Shown: one piece after another, positions 16,914 to 24,529 of the stretch
How positions within the stretch are numbered: position 1 is the first letter of the stretch
Layout: every line of letters starts with the position of its first letter
Source: a virus
Reading direction: 5' to 3' (one strand)
IMG/VR virus record: IMGVR_UViG_3300038369_000505
Coordinates: 1-28,205 of that record
DNA length: 28,205 nucleotides
Made by a program: the position numbers and the translations under genes
The notes under the pieces: generated by a model
Databases searched by the model: none
Told to the model about the DNA's origin: nothing
Seen by the model: only the letters and a program-made list of their open reading frames with translations

Positions 16914-17694
16914 TAGGTATTATCGTGCTAAATACAATAATGATACCAAAGAAGGATCATTAAAAAGATTAGATAGAAGATATAATCTTCTCGAAGATAA
17001 CTATTGGGGATTATTTGAGTTTTATGCTCCTAGATTTTCTGAGTTAAGAATAAAGTACCCATATCTAACAATAAGAGTTAGAAAGAAAAATGGTCTTTAT
17101 CCTAAGTTTGATATTACTCCTGAACAAGATTTGAATGAAACTAAACTTAGATTTGAGTTGTGGGACTATGTTCACCATATCACTTGTGATCATTTTGGAA
17201 AAAACTATTTGATAAAGTATCCTCCTTATATGCCAACTTATGACGAGGAACAAAAATATTTTAAAGGCGAAATATCTTTAGATGATTTTCCTCTTCATAT
17301 ACCACCTACTTATGGCACAGATTTTATAGTACTAAGAAGGAGAAATAAAATAAAACAAGGTATATCTAGATGGTTAACTAGAAAGTCAGGTCTTATGATA
17401 CGAGAAAGAGATAATGATTTACGAGATATTGTGGATGATTATAAGAATAAGTTTTCATATAGATTGTCAAATGAAGTTCCTTCTTGGGCCGTTCCTATAT
17501 CATTGATAGATAATTTGATGAATAGACTTGTAAGTCATTTAAAGAAAGTATCTACAAATATAAGAGAGATATATTATGAAGATTTTGAAGATATGAAACC
17601 CTATGAAGTCTTAGAATTTATGGGTATTACTGATTATGAGAGATATTTAGATAAGAATTTTACTATACCATTTATTAAAACCTGGACAAGATAA
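16852..17694 (+). CDS. Sulfotransferase-like protein
   Basis: A 280-residue protein with features of PAPS-dependent sulfotransferases, cytosolic enzymes that move a sulfuryl group from PAPS to a sugar, lipid or protein hydroxyl. Residues 3-16 (QIILHTGRCGSTKL) match the N-terminal strand and 5'-phosphosulfate loop (usual form GRSGST). Residues 157-175 (DFIVLRRRNKIKQGISRWL) match the 3'-phosphate site, with Arg162 or Arg163 and Ser172 as candidate contacts. YYEDF at 241-245 followed by VLEFMGI matches the conserved late YEDL segment. Length is usual for bacterial forms. The substrate is unknown; lipopolysaccharide, capsule or a lipid are candidates. It starts inside the preceding gene (62-base overlap), has no clear ribosome binding site, and is the last gene before a late promoter. 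A diverged nucleotide-binding protein is the main alternative. Confidence 0.72.
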   Translation: MKQIILHTGRCGSTKLWAILDRYYRAKYNNDTKEGSLKRLDRRYNLLEDNYWGLFEFYAPRFSELRIKYPYLTIRVRKKNGLYPKFDITPEQDLNETKLRFELWDYVHHITCDHFGKNYLIKYPPYMPTYDEEQKYFKGEISLDDFPLHIPPTYGTDFIVLRRRNKIKQGISRWLTRKSGLMIRERDNDLRDIVDDYKNKFSYRLSNEVPSWAVPISLIDNLMNRLVSHLKKVSTNIREIYYEDFEDMKPYEVLEFMGITDYERYLDKNFTIPFIKTWTR

Positions 17695-17698
17695 AGGT

Positions 17699-17706
17699 TA
17701 TAAATA
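17699..17706 (+). promoter_or_regulatory. T4-type late promoter motif before gene 17722
   Basis: A perfect TATAAATA sits in the 27-base gap after the sulfotransferase-like gene. AAAGGA at 17711-17716 and the ATG at 17722 follow, giving a very short leader that still holds the ribosome binding site. This separates the second fibre block from the accessory cassette. Confidence 0.7.
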
Positions 17707-17721
17707 GTATAAAGGATAGAT

Positions 17722-18060
17722 ATGGCAGCACTAGCAAACTTACAAATAGATCAAGGGGCAAACTTTTCTGCTACGGTTAATGTAAATAACTTAGATGGTA
17801 CAGACTTTGGATTGTCTGGATATACTGTGGCTTCTCAGATGGCACGATCTTATGCTAGTGCAACAAAAACGACTATTACTGCGGCTATTAATAATGCAAC
17901 AACTGGTGAGATTGTTTTAAGTCTTACGGCCGCACAAACGGGTGCTTTAACAGCAGGTCGTTATGTATATGATGTAGAGATAACTCAAACTTCAAGTGGA
18001 ACTAAGACTAGAGTTATAGAGGGACAAATTACAGTCTATCCACAGGTAACTAGTACTTAA
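17722..18060 (+). CDS. Small virion structural protein, baseplate/fibre adaptor-like
   Basis: A 112-residue beta-rich protein: LQIDQGANFSATVNV, then GYTVASQMARSYASATKTTITAAI, GEIVLSLTAAQTGAL and GRYVYDVEITQ, ending with GQITVYPQVT. This order resembles the small Ig-like or BppU-N-like domain that many phages use at the baseplate or at the base of fibres, but the match is by pattern only. It has its own late promoter and ribosome binding site, and it opens the second fibre block. It is expected in the virion. Confidence 0.72.
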   Translation: MAALANLQIDQGANFSATVNVNNLDGTDFGLSGYTVASQMARSYASATKTTITAAINNATTGEIVLSLTAAQTGALTAGRYVYDVEITQTSSGTKTRVIEGQITVYPQVTST

Positions 18061-18064
18061 AGGA

Positions 18065-18072
18065 TATAAATA
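18065..18072 (+). promoter_or_regulatory. T4-type late promoter motif abutting the start of gene 18078
   Basis: A perfect TATAAATA lies between an AAGGA (18060-18064) and the ATG at 18078, only 5 bases before the start codon. If it is used as in T4, transcription would begin at or next to the ATG, giving a leaderless message; the AAGGA would then serve only read-through transcripts from upstream. Confidence 0.6.
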
Positions 18073-18077
18073 GAAAT

Positions 18078-18311
18078 ATGACAACAGTAGTAGCGTCAAT
18101 CGGATCAACTTCTCAAGGTAGAAATCAGGTAACTGTTAAGGCAGGTGCTCAAGCAGCAACAACACTCGTTGCTTTATCAGATGTAGATGCGAGTTCAGTA
18201 GGTGATGGTTCTATATTAATGTTCAATAGTGCAACAAGTAAATTTACAACCACTAACAGTATTGAGCCTGTGTCAGGTGGTACTATAACAATTAACGGTG
18301 GTAATTTCTAG
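18078..18311 (+). CDS. Small fibre-associated structural protein
   Basis: A 77-residue protein. Residues about 1-30 (TTVVASIGSTSQGRNQVTVK) are beta-like. The C-terminal part (LVALSDVDASSVGDGSILMF, then NSATSKFTTTN) is the repeat often found at the base of marine phage fibres, in the form LSDVD-x-DG-x-L-x-(Y/F)NS. It is too short to be a fibre and may be a detached fibre N-terminal or connector piece. The next gene begins 10 bases after its stop. Confidence 0.66.
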   Translation: MTTVVASIGSTSQGRNQVTVKAGAQAATTLVALSDVDASSVGDGSILMFNSATSKFTTTNSIEPVSGGTITINGGNF

Positions 18312-18321
18312 GAGAGATTAA

Positions 18322-20445
18322 ATGGCAACGATATTAAAAATTAAAAGATCAACTGCCAGCGGAACAACAGCCCCAGGTTCATTATCGGCGGGTGAATTAG
18401 CAGTAACCTACGGAGGTGGTACTTCAGGAAACCTTGGTGAAAGGTTAATGATTGGTAATTCAGATGGTTCTGCTGTATTAGTAATTGGTGGTAAATATTT
18501 CGCTGATTTATGTGATCATACATTAGGTACATTAACTGCAAGTTCTGCTGTGCTTGTAGATTCAAATAGTGCAATTAGCACTTTAAAAATAGGAAACAGC
18601 ACAACCACTGGCGGTTCATTAGAAATACAAGAAGGAACTAATAATGGTTCTAATTCAATTTCATTAAAAGCACCTAACTCTATTGCTTCTGATTTAGTTT
18701 TAACATTACCAGGTGCTGATGGCTCTGCGGGTCAACCAATCGTAACCGATGGTTCTGGTACATTATCTTTTGGTACAATTTCAACGGCACTTAATATTGC
18801 TGCTGACTCTGGATCAACTGATCCAGTTAGTACGGAAGAAACAATTACTTTTGCTGGTGGTACAGGTATTGATACAACTGTTTCAAATAATCAGATTTCA
18901 ACTGCAATAGATTCAACTGTTGCAACACTCACAGGTTCACAAACACTTTCAAATAAAACACTTGCAAGTCCTGTTATTACTACACAATTCTCAATCGGTT
19001 CTGCTGTAATATCAGAAGCAGAATTAGAAACGATTGATGGTATTACTGCTGGTACTGCCTCTGCTTCTAAAGCACTAATTGTTGATACAAATAAAGATGT
19101 ATCGGGTATTAGAAACTTAGGAAACACAGGAACAATAACCTCTGGTGGTGTGGTAACTGCTACAGGATTTACAATTGGTTCTGCAACAATGGTAGAAACA
19201 GACCTTGAGCAAGTAGAAGATATTACTGCTGGTACTGCAGCTGCAAATAAGGCAGTCGTACTTGACGCAAACAAAGATGTAGGAACAATTAGAAATTTAA
19301 CAACTGACGGTTCATTCTCTGCTGCTTCTGGTACATTTACTGGTAATATCGTAATTGGTAATGGGGCATTTATAGGTTCTACAAGTGATACAAATGCAAT
19401 ACAAATTGAGGCTGATGGTGATGTAGTTCTTACTCAAGATTTGGCTGTAACCGGTTCTCATACAGTAACCGGCACAACTACAATGAATGGTGCTGTAAAT
19501 ATTGGTAATGCGTCTGCTGATGCTATTGCAATCGGTGGTACCGCAACATTTACACCTAGTGCAGATTTTGATGGTGGATTTACAGTTGCTTCATCTCAAA
19601 CTATTGATATGGGAGGTAACCAAATTACTAATGTTGCCGATCCGACTGCTGCTCAGGCAGCTGCAACAAAAGCATATGTTGATGCTGTTAAAACAGGATT
19701 AAATGTTAAAGATTCAGTTAAACTTGCCACGACTGCAGCTCTTGCTGCTTCTACTTATGCAAATGGTTCAAGTGGTGTTGGTGCAACATTAACTGCTAAT
19801 GCAAACGGTGCTTTAAGTTTAGATAGTGTTGCTGTTTCTACAAGTGATAGAGTTTTAATTAAAGATCAGGCAGATGCCTCACAAAATGGTGTTTACACGG
19901 TAACAAATACTGGTGGTGCTTCAGCTGCATTTGTATTAACAAGAGCAACAGATGCCGATACAGGCGCTGAATTAACTGGTGGTACTTTTGTATTCGTAAC
20001 CCAAGGTTCTTCTCAGGCTGATAACGGTTATGTATTTACACATAACGGCACACCAACTATGGGAACAACTGATTTAACAGTTGCACAATTCTCTGGTGCT
20101 GGTCAAATTGATGCTGGTGCTGGTCTTACAAAATCAGGTAATACACTGGCAGTTCAAGTTGATGATAGTTCAATAGAAATAAATTCAGATACACTAAGAG
20201 TTAAGGCAAGTGGTATTACAAATGCTATGTTGGCTGGTAGTATTGATCTGACTGCAAAAGTAACCGGTTCATTACCTGTTGCAAATGGCGGTACAGGTGC
20301 TTCTAGTTTAACTGCAAACAGATTATTACTTGCAAACGGAACTAGTGCGATATCTGTTCTTGCTGCTGGTACTGCAGGACAAGTAATGACTTCAAATGGT
20401 GCTTCTGCACCTGCATTTGGTGATGTGGATGGAGGAACATTTTAA
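18322..20445 (+). CDS. Long tail fibre protein with IKRS adaptor N-terminus
   Basis: A 707-residue fibre with the ribosome binding site AGGAGA before ATG 18322. Residues 1-30 (ILKIKRSTASGTTAPGSLSAGELAV) form an N-terminal adaptor shared in outline with the gene at 20657. The shaft holds LTGSQTLSNKTLASPVI and a tandem duplication (FSIGSAVISEAELE to DVSGIRNL, then FTIGSATMVETDLE to DVGTIRNL). At residues about 446-470 AATKAYVDAVKTGLNVKDSV begins a region common in marine fibres. The end holds LPVANGGTGASSL and a short tail, GDVDGGTF. No S74 domain is present, so it must fold with a separate chaperone or unaided. Host attachment is the expected role. Confidence 0.85.
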   Translation: MATILKIKRSTASGTTAPGSLSAGELAVTYGGGTSGNLGERLMIGNSDGSAVLVIGGKYFADLCDHTLGTLTASSAVLVDSNSAISTLKIGNSTTTGGSLEIQEGTNNGSNSISLKAPNSIASDLVLTLPGADGSAGQPIVTDGSGTLSFGTISTALNIAADSGSTDPVSTEETITFAGGTGIDTTVSNNQISTAIDSTVATLTGSQTLSNKTLASPVITTQFSIGSAVISEAELETIDGITAGTASASKALIVDTNKDVSGIRNLGNTGTITSGGVVTATGFTIGSATMVETDLEQVEDITAGTAAANKAVVLDANKDVGTIRNLTTDGSFSAASGTFTGNIVIGNGAFIGSTSDTNAIQIEADGDVVLTQDLAVTGSHTVTGTTTMNGAVNIGNASADAIAIGGTATFTPSADFDGGFTVASSQTIDMGGNQITNVADPTAAQAAATKAYVDAVKTGLNVKDSVKLATTAALAASTYANGSSGVGATLTANANGALSLDSVAVSTSDRVLIKDQADASQNGVYTVTNTGGASAAFVLTRATDADTGAELTGGTFVFVTQGSSQADNGYVFTHNGTPTMGTTDLTVAQFSGAGQIDAGAGLTKSGNTLAVQVDDSSIEINSDTLRVKASGITNAMLAGSIDLTAKVTGSLPVANGGTGASSLTANRLLLANGTSAISVLAAGTAGQVMTSNGASAPAFGDVDGGTF
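18988..19302 (+). repeat. Tandem duplication inside the 707-aa fibre
   Basis: Two units about 180 bases apart encode FSIGSAVISEAELETIDGIT to NKDVSGIRNL and FTIGSATMVETDLEQVEDIT to NKDVGTIRNL. The DNA has drifted while the protein pattern is kept, so the duplication is not recent. Confidence 0.75.
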
Positions 20446-20466
20446 TAATTAGAAAGTGAAATTATA

Positions 20467-20700
20467 ATGGCTAAATTTGATGATGCCCAAACTATAACGG
20501 GTGAAGTAAATATAAATTATGTATTGACTGCTTACTCAAAAAAACTGAATAGTATTCTGGGTGAGAATATTTTATTACAGGCGAAAGTGTCTGAGTTGGA
20601 AGAACAAAATAGTAATTTAAGTAATGAATTAACTAAATTATATGCAAAGGTAAATAATGGCAACAGTAATAAAACCAAAACGAAGCGAGTCCGCAGGTAG
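20467..20700 (+). CDS. Small coiled-coil protein with basic tail
   Basis: A 77-residue protein. Residues about 20-62 (AYSKKLNSILGENILLQAKV, SELEEQNSNLSNELTKLYAK) form a clear coiled coil with leucines and isoleucines at heptad positions. The last 12 residues are basic ([10 protein letters not shown]). It overlaps the next gene by 44 bases. A small trimeric coiled coil next to fibres could be an assembly chaperone, as gp57A is in T4 or whisker-type proteins are, but no homology is claimed. Confidence 0.7.
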   Translation: MAKFDDAQTITGEVNINYVLTAYSKKLNSILGENILLQAKVSELEEQNSNLSNELTKLYAKVNNGNSNKTKTKRVRR

Positions 20701-21217
20701 TGTTCCAGGTACAAGTGATATTGTAGTTGGAGAAATGGCAGTTAATACTGCTGATAAAAAAATATATGTAAGAGATTCTAGTGATAATATTGTTTCTTTA
20801 GGTGGCGAAGGTGTAACTGGCGCAACATCAAACGCTGTGACTAGACAAAATCTTTTAACTGGTACTACATCAGATGCTACTGAAACAGAAATATTTGTTG
20901 GTGGTGTTTCTAACACTAGGGTAAGTATTGCAAATAATTCAACTGTAATGTATAGTGTTGATATCGTTGCAAGAAGAACAGATTCAGATGGTGTCGGTGC
21001 AGGATATCATCTTAAAGGTGTAATAGATCATAACACAGGAACTACTGCTGATGTAGGTAATCTGTATGAAATTATACTTGCTGAGGATAATACTGCATTG
21101 GCTGTTGATGTTGGTGCCGATGCAACTAATGACGCAATTTATGTAAAAGTAACCGGTATAGCAGGACATACTTATAGGTGGGCTGCTTTACTAACAACTG
21201 TGGAGGCGAAAGAATAA
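20657..21217 (+). CDS. Structural protein with adaptor N-terminus and beta C-terminal domain
   Basis: A 186-residue protein. Residues 1-45 ([39 protein letters not shown]) are the same kind of N-terminal adaptor as in the fibre at 18322 and in many phage fibres. Residues about 65-186 form a beta domain: [60 protein letters not shown] know this C-terminal pattern from other marine phage structural proteins, without a set function. Its stop overlaps the next ATG (TAATG), and GGAGG inside its end serves the next gene. It is probably a virion surface or fibre-connector subunit. Confidence 0.74.
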   Translation: MATVIKPKRSESAGSVPGTSDIVVGEMAVNTADKKIYVRDSSDNIVSLGGEGVTGATSNAVTRQNLLTGTTSDATETEIFVGGVSNTRVSIANNSTVMYSVDIVARRTDSDGVGAGYHLKGVIDHNTGTTADVGNLYEIILAEDNTALAVDVGADATNDAIYVKVTGIAGHTYRWAALLTTVEAKE

Positions 21218-22077
21218 TGGCAAGAACGAGAAGTGTAAGTATTGACGGTGTATCAGGTAAGGTCGATATTGATCCGATAACCGATCAACCCACGATTACA
21301 AGTGGTGCTTCAGATGATTTAATTCTAGTATCAGATACCTCTGATTCTGGAAATATGAAAAAAATAACTATTGCAAATGCAGGTCTAACTGGACCTGCAG
21401 GACCTGCTGGGCCTGCTGGGCCTGCAGGACCCGCTGGACCTGCTGGACCTACAGGACCTGCTGGTAATGATGGTAATGATGGGTCGACTGGACCTACAGG
21501 ACCTGCTGGGCCTGCTGGGCCTACTGGACCTGCTGGACCTGCTGGTAGTGATGGTAATGATGGAGGCACTGGACCTACAGGACCTGCTGGACCTACTGGG
21601 CCTGCTGGTGGTTTTACTACTAACTCTGATGCTCAAGTTAATTCATTGGGTGTTGGTACTGCTGGTTCTGGTACTGCAGGTGAGATTAGGGCAACAAATA
21701 ATATTACTGCTTTCTATTCAGATGAGAGATTAAAAAATGTTCTTGGTGAAATAGATAACGCATTAGAGAAAGTAAAAGAATTACGAGGTGTTTACTTTGA
21801 AGAAAATGAAACTGCAAAGTCTTTAGGTTATGATAATGATAAAAGACAAGTAGGAGTAATTGCTCAAGAGGTAGAAAAAGTATTACCAGAAGTGGTAACT
21901 CAAGCACCGATAGACGAAAAATACATAACAGTTTGGTATGATAAGTTAGTTCCTTTATTGATTGAAGCAATAAAAGAATTATCAGCGAAAGTAGAGGAAC
22001 TAGAAATTAAACCAAATAGAAAATTAGATTTAGGTGAACAAGGTTTTAGTCCTGAAGATTTAAAAAAAGAGGAATAA
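21217..22077 (+). CDS. Collagen-like short fibre with C-terminal S74 chaperone
   Basis: A 286-residue protein. I chose ATG 21217 because it overlaps the previous stop by one base and follows GGAGG at 21202-21206; an upstream ATG at 21178 lies inside the previous gene. Residues 1-55 are an N-terminal segment with [12 protein letters not shown], shared with the fibre at 7459. Residues 56-130 are 25 unbroken Gly-X-Y triplets, mostly GPA, GPT, GND and GSD, as in a collagen triple helix. Residues about 131-167 lead into an S74 chaperone ([19 protein letters not shown], then [17 protein letters not shown]). Ser168 and Lys173 are the expected self-cleavage pair. The trimer would thus be a collagen rod topped by a short tip, matured by loss of its last ~119 residues. 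Confidence 0.88.
   Translation: MARTRSVSIDGVSGKVDIDPITDQPTITSGASDDLILVSDTSDSGNMKKITIANAGLTGPAGPAGPAGPAGPAGPAGPTGPAGNDGNDGSTGPTGPAGPAGPTGPAGPAGSDGNDGGTGPTGPAGPTGPAGGFTTNSDAQVNSLGVGTAGSGTAGEIRATNNITAFYSDERLKNVLGEIDNALEKVKELRGVYFEENETAKSLGYDNDKRQVGVIAQEVEKVLPEVVTQAPIDEKYITVWYDKLVPLLIEAIKELSAKVEELEIKPNRKLDLGEQGFSPEDLKKEE
21382..21606 (+). repeat. Collagen Gly-X-Y tandem repeat
   Basis: A 225-base run of 9-base units encoding 25 Gly-X-Y triplets, mainly variants of ggacctgct. It is much richer in G and C than the surrounding sequence and is prone to length change by slippage or recombination. Confidence 0.92.
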
Positions 22078-22080
22078 CAT

Positions 22081-22890
22081 ATGGCTGTACCAAGTTCAAA
22101 AGCAACACTAAAAGAGTATTGTCTAAGAGCATTAGGTAAACCTGTAATTGAAATTAATGTAGATGATGACCAGGTTGATGATAGATTAGACGAAGCACTA
22201 CAATACTTTTCACAATACCACTATGATGGTATTGAAAGAATGTATATGAAATATCAGGTAACTGCTGATGATATTACTAGAGCAACTGCAACTGAAAGTG
22301 TTGGTTCTGGAACGGATGGTTCTGTATCAAATTCATTTACAAATCAAACTAATTTTATAGTAATGCCATCTCCGGTATTATCTGTTTTAAATATTTTTCC
22401 GTTTAACGATAAATCGAATTTAAATATGTTTGATATTAGATATCAAATGAGATTAAATGATCTTTATGATTTTTCTTCTACCTCAATATTACACTATGAA
22501 ATGACTATGAGACATTTAGATTTTCTAGATCATATCTTGGTCGGTGAAAAACCAATAAACTTTAATATGCATAATAACAGATTGTATATTCATATGGATT
22601 GGAAAAACGATATAAATGCCGGCGAGTACATAATTATAGAATGTTATAGAAAGTTAGACCCAGATACTTATACGGATGTTTATGATGATATGTTTTTAAA
22701 AAGATATGCTACTGCTTTGGTTAAGCAACAATGGGGTGCTAATTTATCTAAATTTCAAGGTATTCAAATGTTAGGTGGGGTTTCATTAAATGGTGGAGAA
22801 ATATATTCACAAGCACTAGAGGAAAAGAGAAAACTAGAAGAGGAGATCCGAACTAACTTTGAAACGCCTGTCAATTATATGATAGGATAA
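22081..22890 (+). CDS. 13: Neck protein gp13 (head completion)
   Basis: A 269-residue homologue of T4 gp13, which with gp14 forms the neck at the portal vertex after DNA packaging and readies the head to bind the tail. The N-terminus (LKEYCLRALGKPVIEINVDD, DQVDDRLDEALQYFSQYHYDG) is the conserved opening of this family in marine T4-like phages. Further marks are FNMHNNRLYIHMDW and YDDMFLKRYATALVKQQWG. It is somewhat shorter than T4 gp13 (about 309). GAGGAA lies 9 bases before the start. It is followed, after 3 bases, by gp14. The call rests on sequence pattern plus gene order. Confidence 0.9.
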   Translation: MAVPSSKATLKEYCLRALGKPVIEINVDDDQVDDRLDEALQYFSQYHYDGIERMYMKYQVTADDITRATATESVGSGTDGSVSNSFTNQTNFIVMPSPVLSVLNIFPFNDKSNLNMFDIRYQMRLNDLYDFSSTSILHYEMTMRHLDFLDHILVGEKPINFNMHNNRLYIHMDWKNDINAGEYIIIECYRKLDPDTYTDVYDDMFLKRYATALVKQQWGANLSKFQGIQMLGGVSLNGGEIYSQALEEKRKLEEEIRTNFETPVNYMIG

Positions 22891-22893
22891 AAA

Positions 22894-23697
22894 ATGCCTA
22901 CTAATGTATATTTCGATCACGGAACAACTAGTGAACAAAGGCTATACGAAGATTTAATTATAGAACAATTAAAAATTTACGGCCAAGATGTTTACTATTT
23001 ACCTAGAACGATAGTAAATCAAGATTCTATTTTAGGTGAAGATACTTCATCAAAATTTACAGATGCATATGCTATTGAAATGTATGTTGAAAATACAGAT
23101 GGTTTTGCAGGTGAACAGGAAATAATTAGAAAGTTTGGATTAGAATTAAGAGATGATATTACTTTAGTTGTTTCTAAGACTAGATGGCTACAAACAACTG
23201 AGATAGAAAATAATTTAATTGTTGACTCTAGACCTAATGAAGGTGATTTAATTTGGTTTCCTAGAGTTAATGCATTTTTTGAAATACAGTTTGTTGAACA
23301 CGAACAGCCGTTTTATCAAGTACACGATTTACCTACTTTTAAACTTAGATGTACTAAATTTGAATATGCGTCTGAAGAAATATCAACTGGATTATCTGAG
23401 ATTGATACTCTTGAAGATGAACGCTCAACTAATATGCTTGACTTCCAGGTTAGTCTTGAGGCAGGATTACCTGCTGGTGCTATAATGATGGAATCTGATA
23501 TACCTGGTGAAAAGAACTTTATTTTACTTGAGACTGCACCTGCTGAACTTGGTGAAAGACAAATTGTGGATCAAAGTCATAAATTTGAAGCAGCTGCAGG
23601 CACTACAACGCCAAGTGATACTTCAGATGATATACTAGATTTTAGTGAAAGAAACCCATTCGGTGAGGCTGACTATCACTTTGGGAAGGACTTTTAA
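22894..23697 (+). CDS. 14: Neck protein gp14 (head completion)
   Basis: A 267-residue homologue of T4 gp14 (about 256), the partner of gp13 in the neck. The N-terminus (TNVYFDHGTTSEQRLYEDLI, IEQLKIYGQDVYYLPR) and the C-terminal motif FSERNPFGEADYHFGKDF are typical of the family in marine phages. Other landmarks are EQEIIRKFGLELRDDITLVV and DLIWFPRVNAFFEIQFVE. AGGAT precedes the ATG. The stop overlaps the start of gp15 by one base, so the neck genes are probably translated as a unit. Confidence 0.92.
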   Translation: MPTNVYFDHGTTSEQRLYEDLIIEQLKIYGQDVYYLPRTIVNQDSILGEDTSSKFTDAYAIEMYVENTDGFAGEQEIIRKFGLELRDDITLVVSKTRWLQTTEIENNLIVDSRPNEGDLIWFPRVNAFFEIQFVEHEQPFYQVHDLPTFKLRCTKFEYASEEISTGLSEIDTLEDERSTNMLDFQVSLEAGLPAGAIMMESDIPGEKNFILLETAPAELGERQIVDQSHKFEAAAGTTTPSDTSDDILDFSERNPFGEADYHFGKDF

Positions 23698-24509
23698 TGT
23701 TTGGACAATATTTTTATAATAAACATTTAAGAAATACTGTTATTGCTTTCGGCACAATATTTAATACCATCGGTGTAAGAAGATATGACTCTGATGGTAA
23801 TGCTGTTGCAAGTTTAAGGGTGCCATTAATGTATGCACCAAGAGAAAAGTTTTTAGCAAGACTAGAACAGCAAACATCATTGGGTTCTGGTACTGAAGAA
23901 CAAGTTGCAATCACTCTACCTCGATTGAGCTTCGAAATGACTGGGATTTCTTACGATCCCAGTCGTAAGATTAATAAAAATTTAAAGTATAAAAAAGCGA
24001 AAAGTGCTGATGATAATAAAGTCTTTACACAATTTGCACCTGTACCTTATAATATGGGGTTTAATTTATACTCGTTTACTTCTAACTCAGATGATGGTTT
24101 GCAAATAGTTGAACAAATATTACCATTTTTTCAACCAGACTACACGGTAACAATGATTGAAGATAGAACTATGGATATTAAAAGAGATATTCCTTTTGTT
24201 TTAAATAGTGTAGATTATGAAGATACTTATGATGGTGATATGACTTCTAATCGAAGAATAATTTATACAATGAATTTCACTGCTAAAATTTACCTATATG
24301 GTCCAATAACAAGTGGTGCTGTAATTCGTCAGGCAGGTGTTGATCTATACACTAAACCACAATCTGAAAATCCATCTAGACAAGAAAGAGTTAAGGTTAC
24401 ACCTAATCCTACATCAGCTGATTATGATGATGATTACACATATACTGAAACTTTAGAATTCTTTGAAGATGGATTAAATTATGATGAACAGACAGGACTT
24501 GATAAATAA
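23697..24509 (+). CDS. 15: Tail completion / sheath stabiliser protein gp15
   Basis: A 270-residue homologue of T4 gp15 (272), the hexameric ring that caps the tail tube and sheath and joins the tail to the neck. The start MFGQYFYNKHLRN and the blocks VPLMYAPREKFLARL, LPRLSFEMTGISYD, LQIVEQILPFFQPDYTVTM and RDIPFVLNSVDYED align by eye with T4 gp15 (for example VEQILPYFQPHF). AAGGA precedes the start. Inside codons 81-92 the DNA holds two overlapping perfect inverted repeats, listed separately, although the protein there (FEMTGISYDPSRK) is the normal family sequence. Confidence 0.94.
   Translation: MFGQYFYNKHLRNTVIAFGTIFNTIGVRRYDSDGNAVASLRVPLMYAPREKFLARLEQQTSLGSGTEEQVAITLPRLSFEMTGISYDPSRKINKNLKYKKAKSADDNKVFTQFAPVPYNMGFNLYSFTSNSDDGLQIVEQILPFFQPDYTVTMIEDRTMDIKRDIPFVLNSVDYEDTYDGDMTSNRRIIYTMNFTAKIYLYGPITSGAVIRQAGVDLYTKPQSENPSRQERVKVTPNPTSADYDDDYTYTETLEFFEDGLNYDEQTGLDK
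23939..23970 (+). other. Overlapping alternative hairpins inside gp15
   Basis: GACTGGGAT (23939-23947) pairs perfectly with ATCCCAGTC (23956-23964) across an 8-base loop. The loop itself holds TCTTACG (23949-23955), which pairs perfectly with CGTAAGA (23964-23970). The two stems (9 bp and 7 bp) interleave and share one base. With no bases between the third and fourth arms, a full pseudoknot is sterically unlikely, so they are best read as two competing hairpins in RNA or single-stranded DNA. Confidence 0.75.
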
Positions 24510-24524
24510 TTTCCTACATAAATA
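24501..24524 (+). promoter_or_regulatory. Tandem late-promoter-like motifs before gp16
   Basis: GATAAATA (24501-24508) and CATAAATA (24517-24524) each differ from the T4 late box TATAAATA at the first base only. The gp16 start codon at 24530 lies 5 bases after the second, and no ribosome binding site is visible. The first overlaps the stop codon of gp15. Confidence 0.45.
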
Positions 24525-24529
24525 TTAGT

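Noticed and set aside
18809-18826. Palindrome CTGGATCAACTGATCCAG in the 707-aa fibre
   Set aside because: It lies in low-complexity Ser/Asp/Pro codons, has only a 2-base centre and no linked signal; chance is likely in 28 kb.
21178-21216. Upstream ATG 21178 as the start of the collagen-like fibre
   Set aside because: It lies inside the previous gene without a good binding site; ATG 21217 follows GGAGG and overlaps the previous stop in the manner of its neighbours.
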